This document shows positions 37,371-46,303 of a stretch of DNA of 64,000 nucleotides, one piece after another. Under the pieces are notes generated by a model. The model did not search any database, was not told the DNA's origin, and saw nothing but the letters and a program-made list of their open reading frames with translations. The position numbers and the translations under genes are program-made. The stretch is from Serratia sp. PL17. GTDB lineage: Bacteria > Pseudomonadota > Gammaproteobacteria > Enterobacterales > Enterobacteriaceae. The stretch covers positions 1 through 64,000 of the forward strand of contig NZ_JAFIBY010000003.1 of the NCBI RefSeq assembly GCF_017832355.1, read 5' to 3'. Each line of letters starts with the position of its first letter. Position 1 is the first letter of the stretch.

Positions 37371-38377
37371 GGCAGCAGTACCATGCCAGCCAGGGATAAC
37401 CCGGCGGCGGTGCCAATGAGCATCACCGGCTTCCCAGGGTTAAAGCGTCCGTTGGTCACCGCGGCATGCAGAGCCGTGGGAATAGACGCGGCCACCTGAT
37501 TGCCGTGATAGCGGTAAATGTCCACCAGCACCTCGCTGGACACATGCAGCCGCTTACGCATATGTTCAAGTGACAGATGACTGGCCTGATGCGGCACAAC
37601 CGTGGCGATCTGCGCCAACGTCAGGCCGCTGGCGGCCAGCAGACGAGCAAGGTAGTCTTCGATCAACGCCGAGGCCTGACGGAACAGCTGTTTACCTTGC
37701 ATATGAAACAGGAAGTCGCTGCCGGTCATACCCGCCCGTGGATTACGGCGGGTGCCCCCGGCGCGGATCTCACACAGTTCACTGCCTTCGGGGTAAGTTT
37801 CCACCAGGCTTGCCAGAATGCCACTGGTTCCCTCACCCCGCTCAACAATGGCACAAGCCGCGCCATCGCCAAAAATCAGCGAGGACTCTTCATGATCCCA
37901 GTCGATACCGCGCGAGGCCAAATCTGCCGAGATAATCGCAATACGTTTATAGGTACCGGTATTGAGCAAACCGGCAGCCACTTGCATCGCAGAGATAAAA
38001 CTGACGCAGCTGCTGTTAATGTCAAAGCCTGCCGTACCGGGTGCCAAACCGGCGATTTTGAGAATGTGCGCCGCAGTACAAGGCAGCGCCTGCACCGAGA
38101 TCGCAGACGCGGAAATCAATAAGTCGATGGATTGCGCGTCGATATTGCAACGGGCCAAGGCATCCTGTAACGCAGCCACCGCCAGCTCAGCCTGACTCGC
38201 ATCATCAGCCGCGTGATAACGATGAACGATGCCGGAGCGTTTTTCGACGTAACCGGCAGGCTTACGCAACAACCTGTCCAGTGTGGAGGATTCGACGCGA
38301 TTAGGCGGTAATGCCGCCCCGGTAGCGATGACCTTCAGAGGCAGCAACGCAGGTGACGAAAAAGCGTGTATTGTCAT
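37367..38377 (-). CDS. 3-oxoacyl-ACP synthase III (FabH/OleA-like)
   Basis: The 336-residue thiolase-fold enzyme has the catalytic triad Cys124 (NSSCVSF), His263 (VPHQASH) and Asn293 (YHGNQVAAS), as in KAS III. The family includes FabH (acetyl-CoA plus malonyl-ACP) and OleA (head-to-head condensation of two acyl groups). It is the first gene of the eight-gene operon, hence probably the entry enzyme. The start ATG 38377 has only a weak ribosome site. The cluster lacks an ACP, so it may use host carriers or CoA esters. Confidence 0.9.
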   Translation of the reverse strand: MTIHAFSSPALLPLKVIATGAALPPNRVESSTLDRLLRKPAGYVEKRSGIVHRYHAADDASQAELAVAALQDALARCNIDAQSIDLLISASAISVQALPCTAAHILKIAGLAPGTAGFDINSSCVSFISAMQVAAGLLNTGTYKRIAIISADLASRGIDWDHEESSLIFGDGAACAIVERGEGTSGILASLVETYPEGSELCEIRAGGTRRNPRAGMTGSDFLFHMQGKQLFRQASALIEDYLARLLAASGLTLAQIATVVPHQASHLSLEHMRKRLHVSSEVLVDIYRYHGNQVAASIPTALHAAVTNGRFNPGKPVMLIGTAAGLSLAGMVLLP

Positions 38378-38599
38378 TATTGTTATTGATTAACCTGAAT
38401 ATCCATAAAGCGATCTCCCGGCGCTACGCTACTGGCAGCGACGAGTCATCCCCGGTTTTAAATCCCAAAATGCCCGCATACAGGGGCTATTGATTGTTTT
38501 TATAGCTTACGAATAGCCGACATCCATCGACAGTAAGTGTCACCATACTGAGATAGTAAGTTTACGGCAAGGAAGCAAAAATGCATAAATTGGCAAACA

Positions 38600-38866
38600 T
38601 TATCTGGTGGGACTGTGAGGGAAGTAAAAGGAGATCACCAGTGTGACCAGAGGCAGTGCGCCAATCTTCAACAGCTCGAACACCTGCCTGATAGACTCAT
38701 TTTGATCCCAGTAGGCGTGGGCGACAAAAACGCCCACGCTGATAACGAAGATACCGCACAACACCTGACGCGCCAGCCGCAGACGCTCCATTTCATCGAA
38801 CACTAATGTCGGGTCCAAATACAGTGTTTCTGCATCCACTTTTGCATTCTGGTTTTCGGTCTTCAT
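38600..38866 (-). CDS. Small membrane protein paired with an RHH protein (88 aa)
   Basis: The 88-residue protein has a charged N-terminal region (about 1-34) and two hydrophobic segments (VLCGIFVISVGVFVAHAYW and LLKIGALPLVTLVISFYF), suggesting a two-helix membrane protein. Its ATG overlaps the RHH gene's stop by four bases (ATGA), so the two are co-translated. I do not recognise the family. A toxin-like role is possible from the pairing, but not shown. Confidence 0.6.
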   Translation of the reverse strand: MKTENQNAKVDAETLYLDPTLVFDEMERLRLARQVLCGIFVISVGVFVAHAYWDQNESIRQVFELLKIGALPLVTLVISFYFPHSPTR

Positions 38867-39087
38867 GGGAAAACCCCCACGACCTGACCCACCGCCTCCA
38901 GCACCTCACCGTTCTCGCGCACAATACCAAGCGAGGACCCATCTTGCTTCGCCCACTGCCTGTCAGCAATGCTAATTAGCGCAAAAGCCAGGCGGATCAC
39001 ATCCGTTTTCGCCATCCCATGCCGCTTAGCTATATCGTTCAGATTATCGTCGATTTCATTTGATAATCGAATTGGCAAACTGCGCAT
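38863..39087 (-). CDS. Ribbon-helix-helix DNA-binding protein (74 aa)
   Basis: The first 45 residues, RSLPIRLSNEIDDNLNDIAKRHGMAKTDVIRLAFALI, form a typical RHH/CopG pattern: a beta strand of alternating basic and hydrophobic residues and two helices with a turn at GMAKTD. Such proteins bind palindromic operators as dimers and often repress their own gene. The rest (SSLGIVRENGEVLEAVGQVVGVFP) is unlike common antitoxins. AGGAGG lies five bases upstream of ATG 39087. The partner gene overlaps its end. Confidence 0.75.
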   Translation of the reverse strand: MRSLPIRLSNEIDDNLNDIAKRHGMAKTDVIRLAFALISIADRQWAKQDGSSLGIVRENGEVLEAVGQVVGVFP

Positions 39088-39248
39088 CCCCCACCTCCTG
39101 TGGCTGTCTGTTAGCAGGGAAAGCTTACTTCACCAGCAAGCGTTGTTCAATTAGCGAACTGCGTAACATCTCGCATATTCAGCAGTTTGCGAGAAATAAA
39201 CCGTTATCGATACCGTCAGACCTGAGTGAAATAGAAGGCAAACTGCAG

Positions 39249-39926
39249 CTATCGACGGTTGCGCACCAACTGATAACGGCGAGTCAGATACTCTACCGGC
39301 ACACTCCAGATATGCACCAAGCGGCAGAATGGGAACAGCACGAACAGCGTCATCCCCAGTACCATATGCAGTTTAAAGATAGGGGCAACACCCACCAGAT
39401 GCTGTGACGCACCGGTGTGGAACGTCACCACAGCCTGCGCCCAGCCCACCAGTTTCATCATCTCGCTGCCGTCCATATGTTGGGCGGAGAACGGAATAGT
39501 CAGCAGACCGAGGCACACCTGCACCACCAACAGCGTCAGGATCATAATGTCTCCAAAGCTGCTGGTCGCCCGCACCCGTGGGTTAGTCAGGCGGCGTTTC
39601 AGCAACAGAGCGCCGCCGATCAATGTCATCACCCCGCAGGCACCACCGGCGATCATGGCCAGTTTCTGCTTAACATCAATCGGCAGGAAGGATTCATACA
39701 TCCAGTGCGGCGTCAGCATGCCAAGGAAATGCCCGGCAAAGATACCCAAAATACCGATGTGGAACAGATTGGAGGCCAGGCGCATGCCCTTTTTATCCAG
39801 CATCTGGCTGGATCCTGCGCGCCAGGTGTATTGGCCGTAATCGTAACGTAGCCAGCTGCCAATCAGGAAAATCGCCCCTGCCAGATAGGGGTAAATATCG
39901 AATAAGAACTGATTTAAAAATTGCAT
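39249..39926 (-). CDS. narI: Respiratory nitrate reductase gamma subunit
   Basis: The 225-residue cytochrome b subunit, same size as E. coli NarI, starts at [18 protein letters not shown] (ATG 39926) and has five transmembrane segments with the haem-ligand histidines ([15 protein letters not shown] and, near the C-terminus, HMVLG and LVHIW). It takes electrons from quinol on the periplasmic side and passes them to NarH. It is the last gene of the operon, two bases after narJ. Confidence 0.97.
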   Translation of the reverse strand: MQFLNQFLFDIYPYLAGAIFLIGSWLRYDYGQYTWRAGSSQMLDKKGMRLASNLFHIGILGIFAGHFLGMLTPHWMYESFLPIDVKQKLAMIAGGACGVMTLIGGALLLKRRLTNPRVRATSSFGDIMILTLLVVQVCLGLLTIPFSAQHMDGSEMMKLVGWAQAVVTFHTGASQHLVGVAPIFKLHMVLGMTLFVLFPFCRLVHIWSVPVEYLTRRYQLVRNRR

Positions 39927-39928
39927 GA

Positions 39929-40666
39929 TTAGCGTCCTTTGGTTCCGGTTAGCGCATCCGTCAGGTCCAGGTATTGCGGCGCAACCGCACCGGCAAAACG
40001 CCGTTGGTGCGCCACCTGCTGCGCCGAAGCGCAGCCCTGCTCGCCTAAATTGCCCTGAGAAATAAATCGCACCTGTTCCTCTTCCCATACCGCATCTAGC
40101 GCCTGCGGCGTGTCATCACGGGCTTCTTTTGCGACCTGGGATTCCAGCGTTTGCGCCTGCACCTCACTGCCAGATAACGCCAGCAGCAGGTCAAACAGCA
40201 GCGCATACGGGCTTTCTCGCTGTTGTAACCGTGCACCCAGCAGCGCCAGGATTGGCGCGATATCCTGCAGCCCCCCTGCGGCCTGTTCCTTGCTGCGGCT
40301 AGCGAGATACTCCAGATACAGCGGCAGAAAATCCGGCAGTTCACGGCTGTCGATCGCCAGCCCGGCGTCGCGGTATTGCGCCATCAAATCGACCATGGCT
40401 TGCCCGCGGTCGCGCGATTCGCCATGGACATGCTCAAACAACAGCAGCGAGGTGGCACGCCCCCGGTCGAACAGCTCGCAATAGTCGGCCTGTACGTCCA
40501 ACAGCGGGCGGGCACAAAAACGGCGAATAAACAGGATCAGCTGTGCACTATGGTGCAAATCCAGTTCGCTGGCCGGTTCCAATGCTTCCACCAGCGCCTG
40601 TTGGTGGTCAAACAGCGCCTGTTCCGGGTAGTCCAGCAGGCGAGCAATCACTTTCAGGCTGATCAT
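39929..40666 (-). CDS. narJ: Nitrate reductase molybdenum cofactor assembly chaperone
   Basis: The 245-residue NarJ/TorD-family chaperone starts [19 protein letters not shown] and is mainly helical. It binds the NarG N-terminus and guides cofactor insertion before the complex joins NarI; it is not part of the final enzyme. It overlaps narH by four bases. Confidence 0.95.
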   Translation of the reverse strand: MISLKVIARLLDYPEQALFDHQQALVEALEPASELDLHHSAQLILFIRRFCARPLLDVQADYCELFDRGRATSLLLFEHVHGESRDRGQAMVDLMAQYRDAGLAIDSRELPDFLPLYLEYLASRSKEQAAGGLQDIAPILALLGARLQQRESPYALLFDLLLALSGSEVQAQTLESQVAKEARDDTPQALDAVWEEEQVRFISQGNLGEQGCASAQQVAHQRRFAGAVAPQYLDLTDALTGTKGR

Positions 40667-42207
40667 GAGGCATCCTCCTGACGGGGCGTTTTTTGGCTTA
40701 CATCAATAGCGTCAATGCGACGACTGTTGAACAGGTTGAATTTACCGTCGCTGCCGTGGCAACCGTCGCCAAAGCTAAAGCCGCAGCCTTTGCTTTCAGG
40801 GAAAGCTTCACGTGCCAATTCGCGGTGGCTGGACGGGATCACAAAGCGGTCTTCGTAGTTGGCAATCGCCAGATAACGATACATTTCCTGCGCCTGTGCC
40901 TGGGTCAGCCCCACCTGTTCCAGTGCGCTGGTGTCCAGCACGCCGTCAACGGTTTCGGCTCGTTTGTAGTGGCGCATTGCAAGCATGCGCTTGAGCGCCA
41001 ACAGCACTGGAGCGGTATCCCCGGCAGTCAGCAGATTGGCCAAATATTGCACCGGGATACGCAGGCTTTCCACGTCCGGCAGCACGCCGCTGTGCGCCAG
41101 TTCACCGGCATCGGCGGCGGATTGAATCGGTGACAACGGCGGCACGTACCACACCATCGGCAGCGTGCGGTATTCCGGGTGCAACGGCAGCGCCAGCTTC
41201 CAGTCCATCGCCATCTTGTAGACCGGTGACTGTTGGGCAGATTCGATCACCCCTTGCGGAATACCGTCGGCCAACGCCTGGGCAATCACCGCCGGATCAT
41301 GGGGATCGAGGAAGATATCCAACTGACTTTGGTACAAATCTTTGTCGTTTTCGGCCGCTGCCGCCTGCTCGATGCGGTCGGCGTCATACAACAGCACGCC
41401 CAGATAACGGATACGACCGACACAGGTTTCCGAACACACTGTTGGCTGGCCGGATTCAATGCGCGGGTAGCAGAAGATGCACTTCTCGGACTTGCCGCTT
41501 TTCCAGTTGAAATAGATTTTCTTGTACGGGCACCCCGTCAGGCACATGCGCCAACCACGGCATTTATCCTGATCGATCAGCACAATGCCGTCTTCGCCAC
41601 GCTTGTAGATAGCGCCACTTGGGCAGGTCGCGACGCAGGCCGGGTTAAGGCAGTGCTCGCACAGGCGCGGCAGATACATCATGAAGGTGTTTTCGAACTG
41701 GCCGTACATCTCCTTTTGCATATTGTCGAAGTTTTTGTCCTTCGAACGCTTGGAGAATTCGCCACCGAGGATCTCTTCCCAGTTTGGGCCATTTTCAATC
41801 TTCTTCATGCGCTGGCCGGTGATCAGCGATCGCGGACGGGCGATCGGCTGATGCTTGCCCTGCGGCGCGGTATGCAAGTTTTGGTAATCGTAATCGAAGG
41901 GTTCGTAGTAATCGTCCAGCGCCGGGACGTCCGGGTTAGCGAAAATCTTCGACAACAGGCCGACGCGGCTGCCCATACGTGGTTCCAGCTTGCCGTTGAT
42001 TTTACGGATCCAACCGCCCTTCCACTTTTCCTGATCTTCCCAGGCGTGCGGATAACCGACGCCAGGCTTGCTTTCTACGTTGTTGAACCAGGCGTATTCC
42101 ATGCCCTCGCGGCTGGTCCAGACGTTCTTGCAGGTCACAGAACAGGTGTGGCAACCGATACACTTGTCCAGGTTCAGCACCATGCCAACTTGCGAACGAA
42201 TTTTCAT
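40663..42207 (-). CDS. narH: Respiratory nitrate reductase beta subunit
   Basis: The 514-residue iron-sulfur protein shows the four cysteine groups CIGCHTCSVTC, CEHCLNPACVATC, CRGWRMCLTGC and CIFC/CSETC, binding three [4Fe-4S] clusters and one [3Fe-4S]; the Trp in CRGWRMC marks the [3Fe-4S] site. It carries electrons from NarI haems to NarG. It overlaps narG and narJ by four bases each. Confidence 0.97.
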   Translation of the reverse strand: MKIRSQVGMVLNLDKCIGCHTCSVTCKNVWTSREGMEYAWFNNVESKPGVGYPHAWEDQEKWKGGWIRKINGKLEPRMGSRVGLLSKIFANPDVPALDDYYEPFDYDYQNLHTAPQGKHQPIARPRSLITGQRMKKIENGPNWEEILGGEFSKRSKDKNFDNMQKEMYGQFENTFMMYLPRLCEHCLNPACVATCPSGAIYKRGEDGIVLIDQDKCRGWRMCLTGCPYKKIYFNWKSGKSEKCIFCYPRIESGQPTVCSETCVGRIRYLGVLLYDADRIEQAAAAENDKDLYQSQLDIFLDPHDPAVIAQALADGIPQGVIESAQQSPVYKMAMDWKLALPLHPEYRTLPMVWYVPPLSPIQSAADAGELAHSGVLPDVESLRIPVQYLANLLTAGDTAPVLLALKRMLAMRHYKRAETVDGVLDTSALEQVGLTQAQAQEMYRYLAIANYEDRFVIPSSHRELAREAFPESKGCGFSFGDGCHGSDGKFNLFNSRRIDAIDVSQKTPRQEDAS

Positions 42208-45200
42208 TTTACTTTCTCCTGCTGGCTGCCCTGCGAATCGTCGTTACCTTCACCGTCTAACCAGTCGATACGGTTCATCTTGCGCACCACCACGAATTCG
42301 TCGCGGTTAGAGCCGACGGTACCGTAATAGTTGAAGCCGTAAGCCAGCTGCGCGTAGCCGCCAATCATATGGGTCGGTTTCGGGCAGACACGCGTCACCG
42401 AATTGTGAATACCGCCGCGCTGGCTGGTGATTTCCGAGCCAGGAATATTCACGATGCGTTCCTGCGCGTGATACATCATGGTCATACCGGACGGAATGCG
42501 TTGGCTGACCACCGCCCGCGCCGTCAGCGCGCCGTTGGCGTTAAAAGCTTCGATCCAATCGTTATCCTCAATGCCCAGGTCTTTGGCGTCCTCCTCGCTC
42601 ATCCAGACGATCGGCCCGCCGCGCGACAGGGTCAGCATCAGCAGGTTGTCGCTGTACGTGGAGTGAATGCCCCATTTCTGGTGTGGCGTCAGGAAGTTCA
42701 GCGCCTTCTCTTTGTTACCGTTCGGCTTCTGGTTCAGCAACGGCTGCGCGGCACGGGTGTCAATCGGTGGGCGATACACCAGCAGGCTCTCGCCAAAGGC
42801 ACGCATCCACTCATGATCCTGATACAACTGCTGACGGCCGCTAAGGGTGCGCCATGGGATCAGCTCATGCACGTTGGTATAGCAGGCGTTATACGACACA
42901 TGTTCGTCTTCCAAACCTGACCAGGTCGGGCTTGAAATAATTTTGCGAGGCTGGGCCTGAATATCGCGGAAGCGGATTTTTTCGTCTTCCTTGTTCAGCG
43001 CCAGATGGCGATGGTCACGACCGGTCATTTTACCGAGCGCGTCCCATGCCTTGACCGCAACGTGCCCGTTGGTTTCCGGGGCCAGTGCCAGGATCACTTC
43101 GGCAGCATCAATGGCGGTGTCAATCCTCGGCCGACCGGCGGCCGCGCCATCGGCCTTCACGTAATTAAGTTGTTTCAGGAAGTCGACTTCAGTCTGGGTG
43201 TTCCAGCTAATCCCTTTCCCGCCATTGCCCAGCTTATCCAGCAGCGGCCCCAGCGAAGTGAAACGCTCATAGGTCGCCGGGTAATCACGTGCTACCACCA
43301 TGATGTGCGGCGCCGTTTTACCGGGGATCAGATCGCACTCGCCTTTCTTCCAGTCTTTGACGCTATAAGGTTGTGCCAGCTCGGCAGCGGAGTCATGCTG
43401 GATTGGCAAGGTCACCACGTCGGTTTCTTGGCCCAAATGCCCGACACACACCTCGGAAAAGGCCTTGGCAATACCTTTGTAGATCTCCCAATCGCTCTTC
43501 GAATCCCAGGCAGGATCGACCGCCGCCGACAGCGGGTGAATAAACGGATGCATATCCGAGGTATTCATGTCGTCTTTTTCGTACCAGGTGGCCGTCGGCA
43601 GCACGATATCGGAGTAAAGACAGGTGCTGGACATGCGGAAATCGAGCGTGACCACCAGATCCAGTTTGCCTTCGCCGCCGTTATCCAACCATTCCACTTC
43701 CTCGGGTTTTGCCCCACCCTGGTGGCCCAGATCCTTGCCCTGAATCCCATTTTCGGTGCCCAGCAGGTATTTGAGCATGTACTCGTGGCCCTTGCCGGAG
43801 GAACCCAACAGGTTAGAACGCCAAACGAACAGGTTACGCGGGAAGTTCTGCGGGTTGTCCGGTTGTTCAGCGGCAAAGTTCAAGGTGCCTTTTTTCAACC
43901 CCTCGACGGTGAAGTCCAGTGGCGACTGGCCTGCGGCTTTCGCCTGCGCCGCCAAATGCAGCGGATTGGTGCCCAACTGAGGTGCCGATGGCAACCAGCC
44001 CATGCGTTCGGCACGCACGTTGAGATCGATCAGGCTGCCACCAAAGCGAGACTTGTCCGCCAACGGCGACAACAGCTCTTCGGTACCGACAGTTTCATAG
44101 CGCCACTGGCTGGAGTGGTTATAGAAGAATGACGTACTGTTCATATGGCGCGGTGGCCGTTGCCAATCGAGGCCAAACGCCAGCGGCAACCAACCGGTCT
44201 GTGGACGGAGTTTTTCCTGGCCGACATAGTGCGCCCACCCCCCACCGCTCTGACCCACGCAGCCGCAGAAGATCAACATATTGATCAGGCCGCGGTAGGT
44301 CATGTCCATGTGGTACCAATGGTTGACGCCCGCCCCCACGATAATCATCGACCGGCCGTGGGTTTTCTCGGCGTTATCGGCAAACTCGCGGGCAATACGG
44401 ATAATATGCTGGCGTGAAACACCGGTGATTTGTTCGGCCCAAGCGGGGGTATAAGCCTTGATGTCGTCATAGCTGGCCGCACAGTTGGCATCACCCAGAC
44501 CACGTTCCAGGCCGTAGTTGGCTAAGGTTAAATCGTAAACACTGGTCACCAGCACGTCACTGCCGTCCGCCAAACGCAGGCGTTTTACCGGCAGCTTGTG
44601 CAACAGGATCTCGTCCAGCGCCACGCTGTTGAAGTGCTCGCTCTCGGCACCGCCGCTTTTAATGCCGCCAAAGTACGGGAAGCCGACCTCTGCCACATCG
44701 TCATGTGCGCCCAGCAGGCTGAGCTGTAACTCGACTTCCTGCCCGTCTTCACCGGCACGCTGTTCCAGGTTCCATTTGCCCTGCTCACCCCAGCGAAAAC
44801 CGATCGACCCCTGAGGGGCAACCAATTCACCGCTGCGTTGATCAACGGCGACCGTTTTCCACTCTGGATTGTTTTCCTGGCCCAAACCGTCAACCAAGTC
44901 GGCTGCCCGCAGCAAACGGCCCGCGGCATAATGCCCCTCTTCGCGCGGTTCCAGCATCACCAGCATCGGCATGTCGGTGTAGCGGCGCACATAGTCACGG
45001 AAATAACCCACCTCACGATCCAGGTGGAACTCTTTGAGCATCACGTGGCCCATCGCTAACGCCATGGCGCTGTCGGTGCCCTGCTTCGGATTGAGCCACT
45101 GATCGCACAGCTTGGCGACTTCGGCGTAGTCCGGCGTCACTGCCACTGTTTTGGTGCCTTTGTAGCGCACTTCAGTGAAGAAGTGTGCATCCGGGGTACG

Positions 45201-45980
45201 CGTCTGCGGCACGTTGGAGCCCCAGGCGATAATGTAGGAAGAGTTATACCAGTCAGCCGATTCAGGCACGTCCGTCTGCTCGCCCCAGGTCATTGGCGAA
45301 GCCGGCGGCAAGTCGCAGTACCAGTCGTAGAAGCTCAGGCAGGTGCCGCCAATCAGCGACAGATAACGGGCGCCGGCGGCGTAGGACACCATCGACATTG
45401 CCGGGATCGGTGAGAAGCCGATAATGCGGTCCGGGCCGAAAGTTTTGGCGGTGTAGACATTGGACGCGGCGATCAGCTCATTCACTTCTTGCCAGCTGGA
45501 ACGCACAAAACCCCCACGTCCGCGTGCGACTTTGTAGCTTTTAGACTTTTCTGCATCACTGACGATTGAACCCCAGGCATCGACCGGATCGCTGTGCAAC
45601 GCCTTCGCTTCACGCCAAAGTTTAATCAGGCGTTTACGCATCAGTGGGTATTTCAGTCGGTTTGCGCTGTACAGATACCAGGAGTAGCTTGCGCCGCGTG
45701 GGCAACCGCGTGGTTCATGGTTTGGCAAGTCGGGACGGGTGCGCGGGTAATCGGTTTGCTGGGTTTCCCAGGTCACCAGACCGTTTTTCACATAAATCTT
45801 CCAGCTACAGGAGCCGGTACAGTTCACCCCATGGGTGGAACGCACAATTTTATCGTGCTGCCAGCGGCTACGGTAGCCGTCTTCCCAGTCACGGTTGGTG
45901 TTCAGCGTCTGGCCATGGTCGCCAGAAAAGGGTTCCGCCAACTGCTTAAAATAGCGGAATCGGTCTAGAAACTTGCTCAT
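42204..45980 (-). CDS. narG: Respiratory nitrate reductase alpha subunit
   Basis: NarG (1258 residues; E. coli 1247) is the catalytic molybdo-bis-MGD subunit that reduces nitrate to nitrite on the cytoplasmic side. The FS0 ligands are visible: His50, Cys54, Cys58 (HGVNCTGSC) and a cysteine near 94 in EPRGCPRGASYSW. The N-terminus MSKFLDRFRYFKQ resembles the NarJ-binding vestigial Tat-like segment. An FNR box lies 96 bases upstream, so anaerobic induction is expected. The paralogue narZ is the alternative, but the FNR box favours the inducible enzyme. Confidence 0.97.
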   Translation of the reverse strand: MSKFLDRFRYFKQLAEPFSGDHGQTLNTNRDWEDGYRSRWQHDKIVRSTHGVNCTGSCSWKIYVKNGLVTWETQQTDYPRTRPDLPNHEPRGCPRGASYSWYLYSANRLKYPLMRKRLIKLWREAKALHSDPVDAWGSIVSDAEKSKSYKVARGRGGFVRSSWQEVNELIAASNVYTAKTFGPDRIIGFSPIPAMSMVSYAAGARYLSLIGGTCLSFYDWYCDLPPASPMTWGEQTDVPESADWYNSSYIIAWGSNVPQTRTPDAHFFTEVRYKGTKTVAVTPDYAEVAKLCDQWLNPKQGTDSAMALAMGHVMLKEFHLDREVGYFRDYVRRYTDMPMLVMLEPREEGHYAAGRLLRAADLVDGLGQENNPEWKTVAVDQRSGELVAPQGSIGFRWGEQGKWNLEQRAGEDGQEVELQLSLLGAHDDVAEVGFPYFGGIKSGGAESEHFNSVALDEILLHKLPVKRLRLADGSDVLVTSVYDLTLANYGLERGLGDANCAASYDDIKAYTPAWAEQITGVSRQHIIRIAREFADNAEKTHGRSMIIVGAGVNHWYHMDMTYRGLINMLIFCGCVGQSGGGWAHYVGQEKLRPQTGWLPLAFGLDWQRPPRHMNSTSFFYNHSSQWRYETVGTEELLSPLADKSRFGGSLIDLNVRAERMGWLPSAPQLGTNPLHLAAQAKAAGQSPLDFTVEGLKKGTLNFAAEQPDNPQNFPRNLFVWRSNLLGSSGKGHEYMLKYLLGTENGIQGKDLGHQGGAKPEEVEWLDNGGEGKLDLVVTLDFRMSSTCLYSDIVLPTATWYEKDDMNTSDMHPFIHPLSAAVDPAWDSKSDWEIYKGIAKAFSEVCVGHLGQETDVVTLPIQHDSAAELAQPYSVKDWKKGECDLIPGKTAPHIMVVARDYPATYERFTSLGPLLDKLGNGGKGISWNTQTEVDFLKQLNYVKADGAAAGRPRIDTAIDAAEVILALAPETNGHVAVKAWDALGKMTGRDHRHLALNKEDEKIRFRDIQAQPRKIISSPTWSGLEDEHVSYNACYTNVHELIPWRTLSGRQQLYQDHEWMRAFGESLLVYRPPIDTRAAQPLLNQKPNGNKEKALNFLTPHQKWGIHSTYSDNLLMLTLSRGGPIVWMSEEDAKDLGIEDNDWIEAFNANGALTARAVVSQRIPSGMTMMYHAQERIVNIPGSEITSQRGGIHNSVTRVCPKPTHMIGGYAQLAYGFNYYGTVGSNRDEFVVVRKMNRIDWLDGEGNDDSQGSQQEKVK

Positions 45981-46075
45981 CCGGAGTTCTCCTGAAGGCT
46001 TTTATAATCTTATCGTTATAAGGAACGACGTTGCTCAATCTGCCGCCAGCCTACTCAGGCGACTCAGGCGGCAAA

Positions 46076-46089
46076 TTGATTGCGATCAA
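46076..46089 (-). promoter_or_regulatory. FNR box of the nar operon
   Basis: TTGATTGCGATCAA is a perfect match to the FNR consensus TTGAT-N4-ATCAA. Its centre is about 102 bases upstream of the narG start; if it sits at -41.5, transcription begins near 46041. Confidence 0.85.
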
Positions 46090-46126
46090 GAGAACGGAGG
46101 GAGAATAACGGCGGCAGCGTCGTGCC

Positions 46127-46133
46127 TACCCCT
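46127..46133 (+). promoter_or_regulatory. Possible NarL heptamer upstream of narG
   Basis: TACCCCT fits the TACYYMT heptamer. It lies about 45 bases upstream of the FNR box, and further TACCCCC-like complements appear near 46228-46244. Single heptamers occur by chance, so confidence is limited. Confidence 0.35.
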
Positions 46134-46303
46134 AAAGTATCAGGGCTTAACGTGAACTCAATTTACTGAAAATAAAAAAGAAATCATGACGTAAACATGG
46201 GGCGGGATGTGCTGCGGGGTGCGTTGGGGTATTTGGGGGTAGGATGCGGGTCGGCGCCCGCCTCCTTCACTCTGATGCTGTTGTTGGTGGTGGGTAAGGC
46301 GCG

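Noticed and set aside
34275-38377. A standard OleABCD olefin cluster
   Set aside because: OleB-type hydrolase and OleC-type beta-lactone synthetase are missing, and several oxygenases are present that the Ole pathway does not have.
42204-45980. narZYWV, the constitutive second nitrate reductase
   Set aside because: The perfect FNR box upstream favours the anaerobically induced narGHJI; sequence alone cannot exclude a narZ origin.
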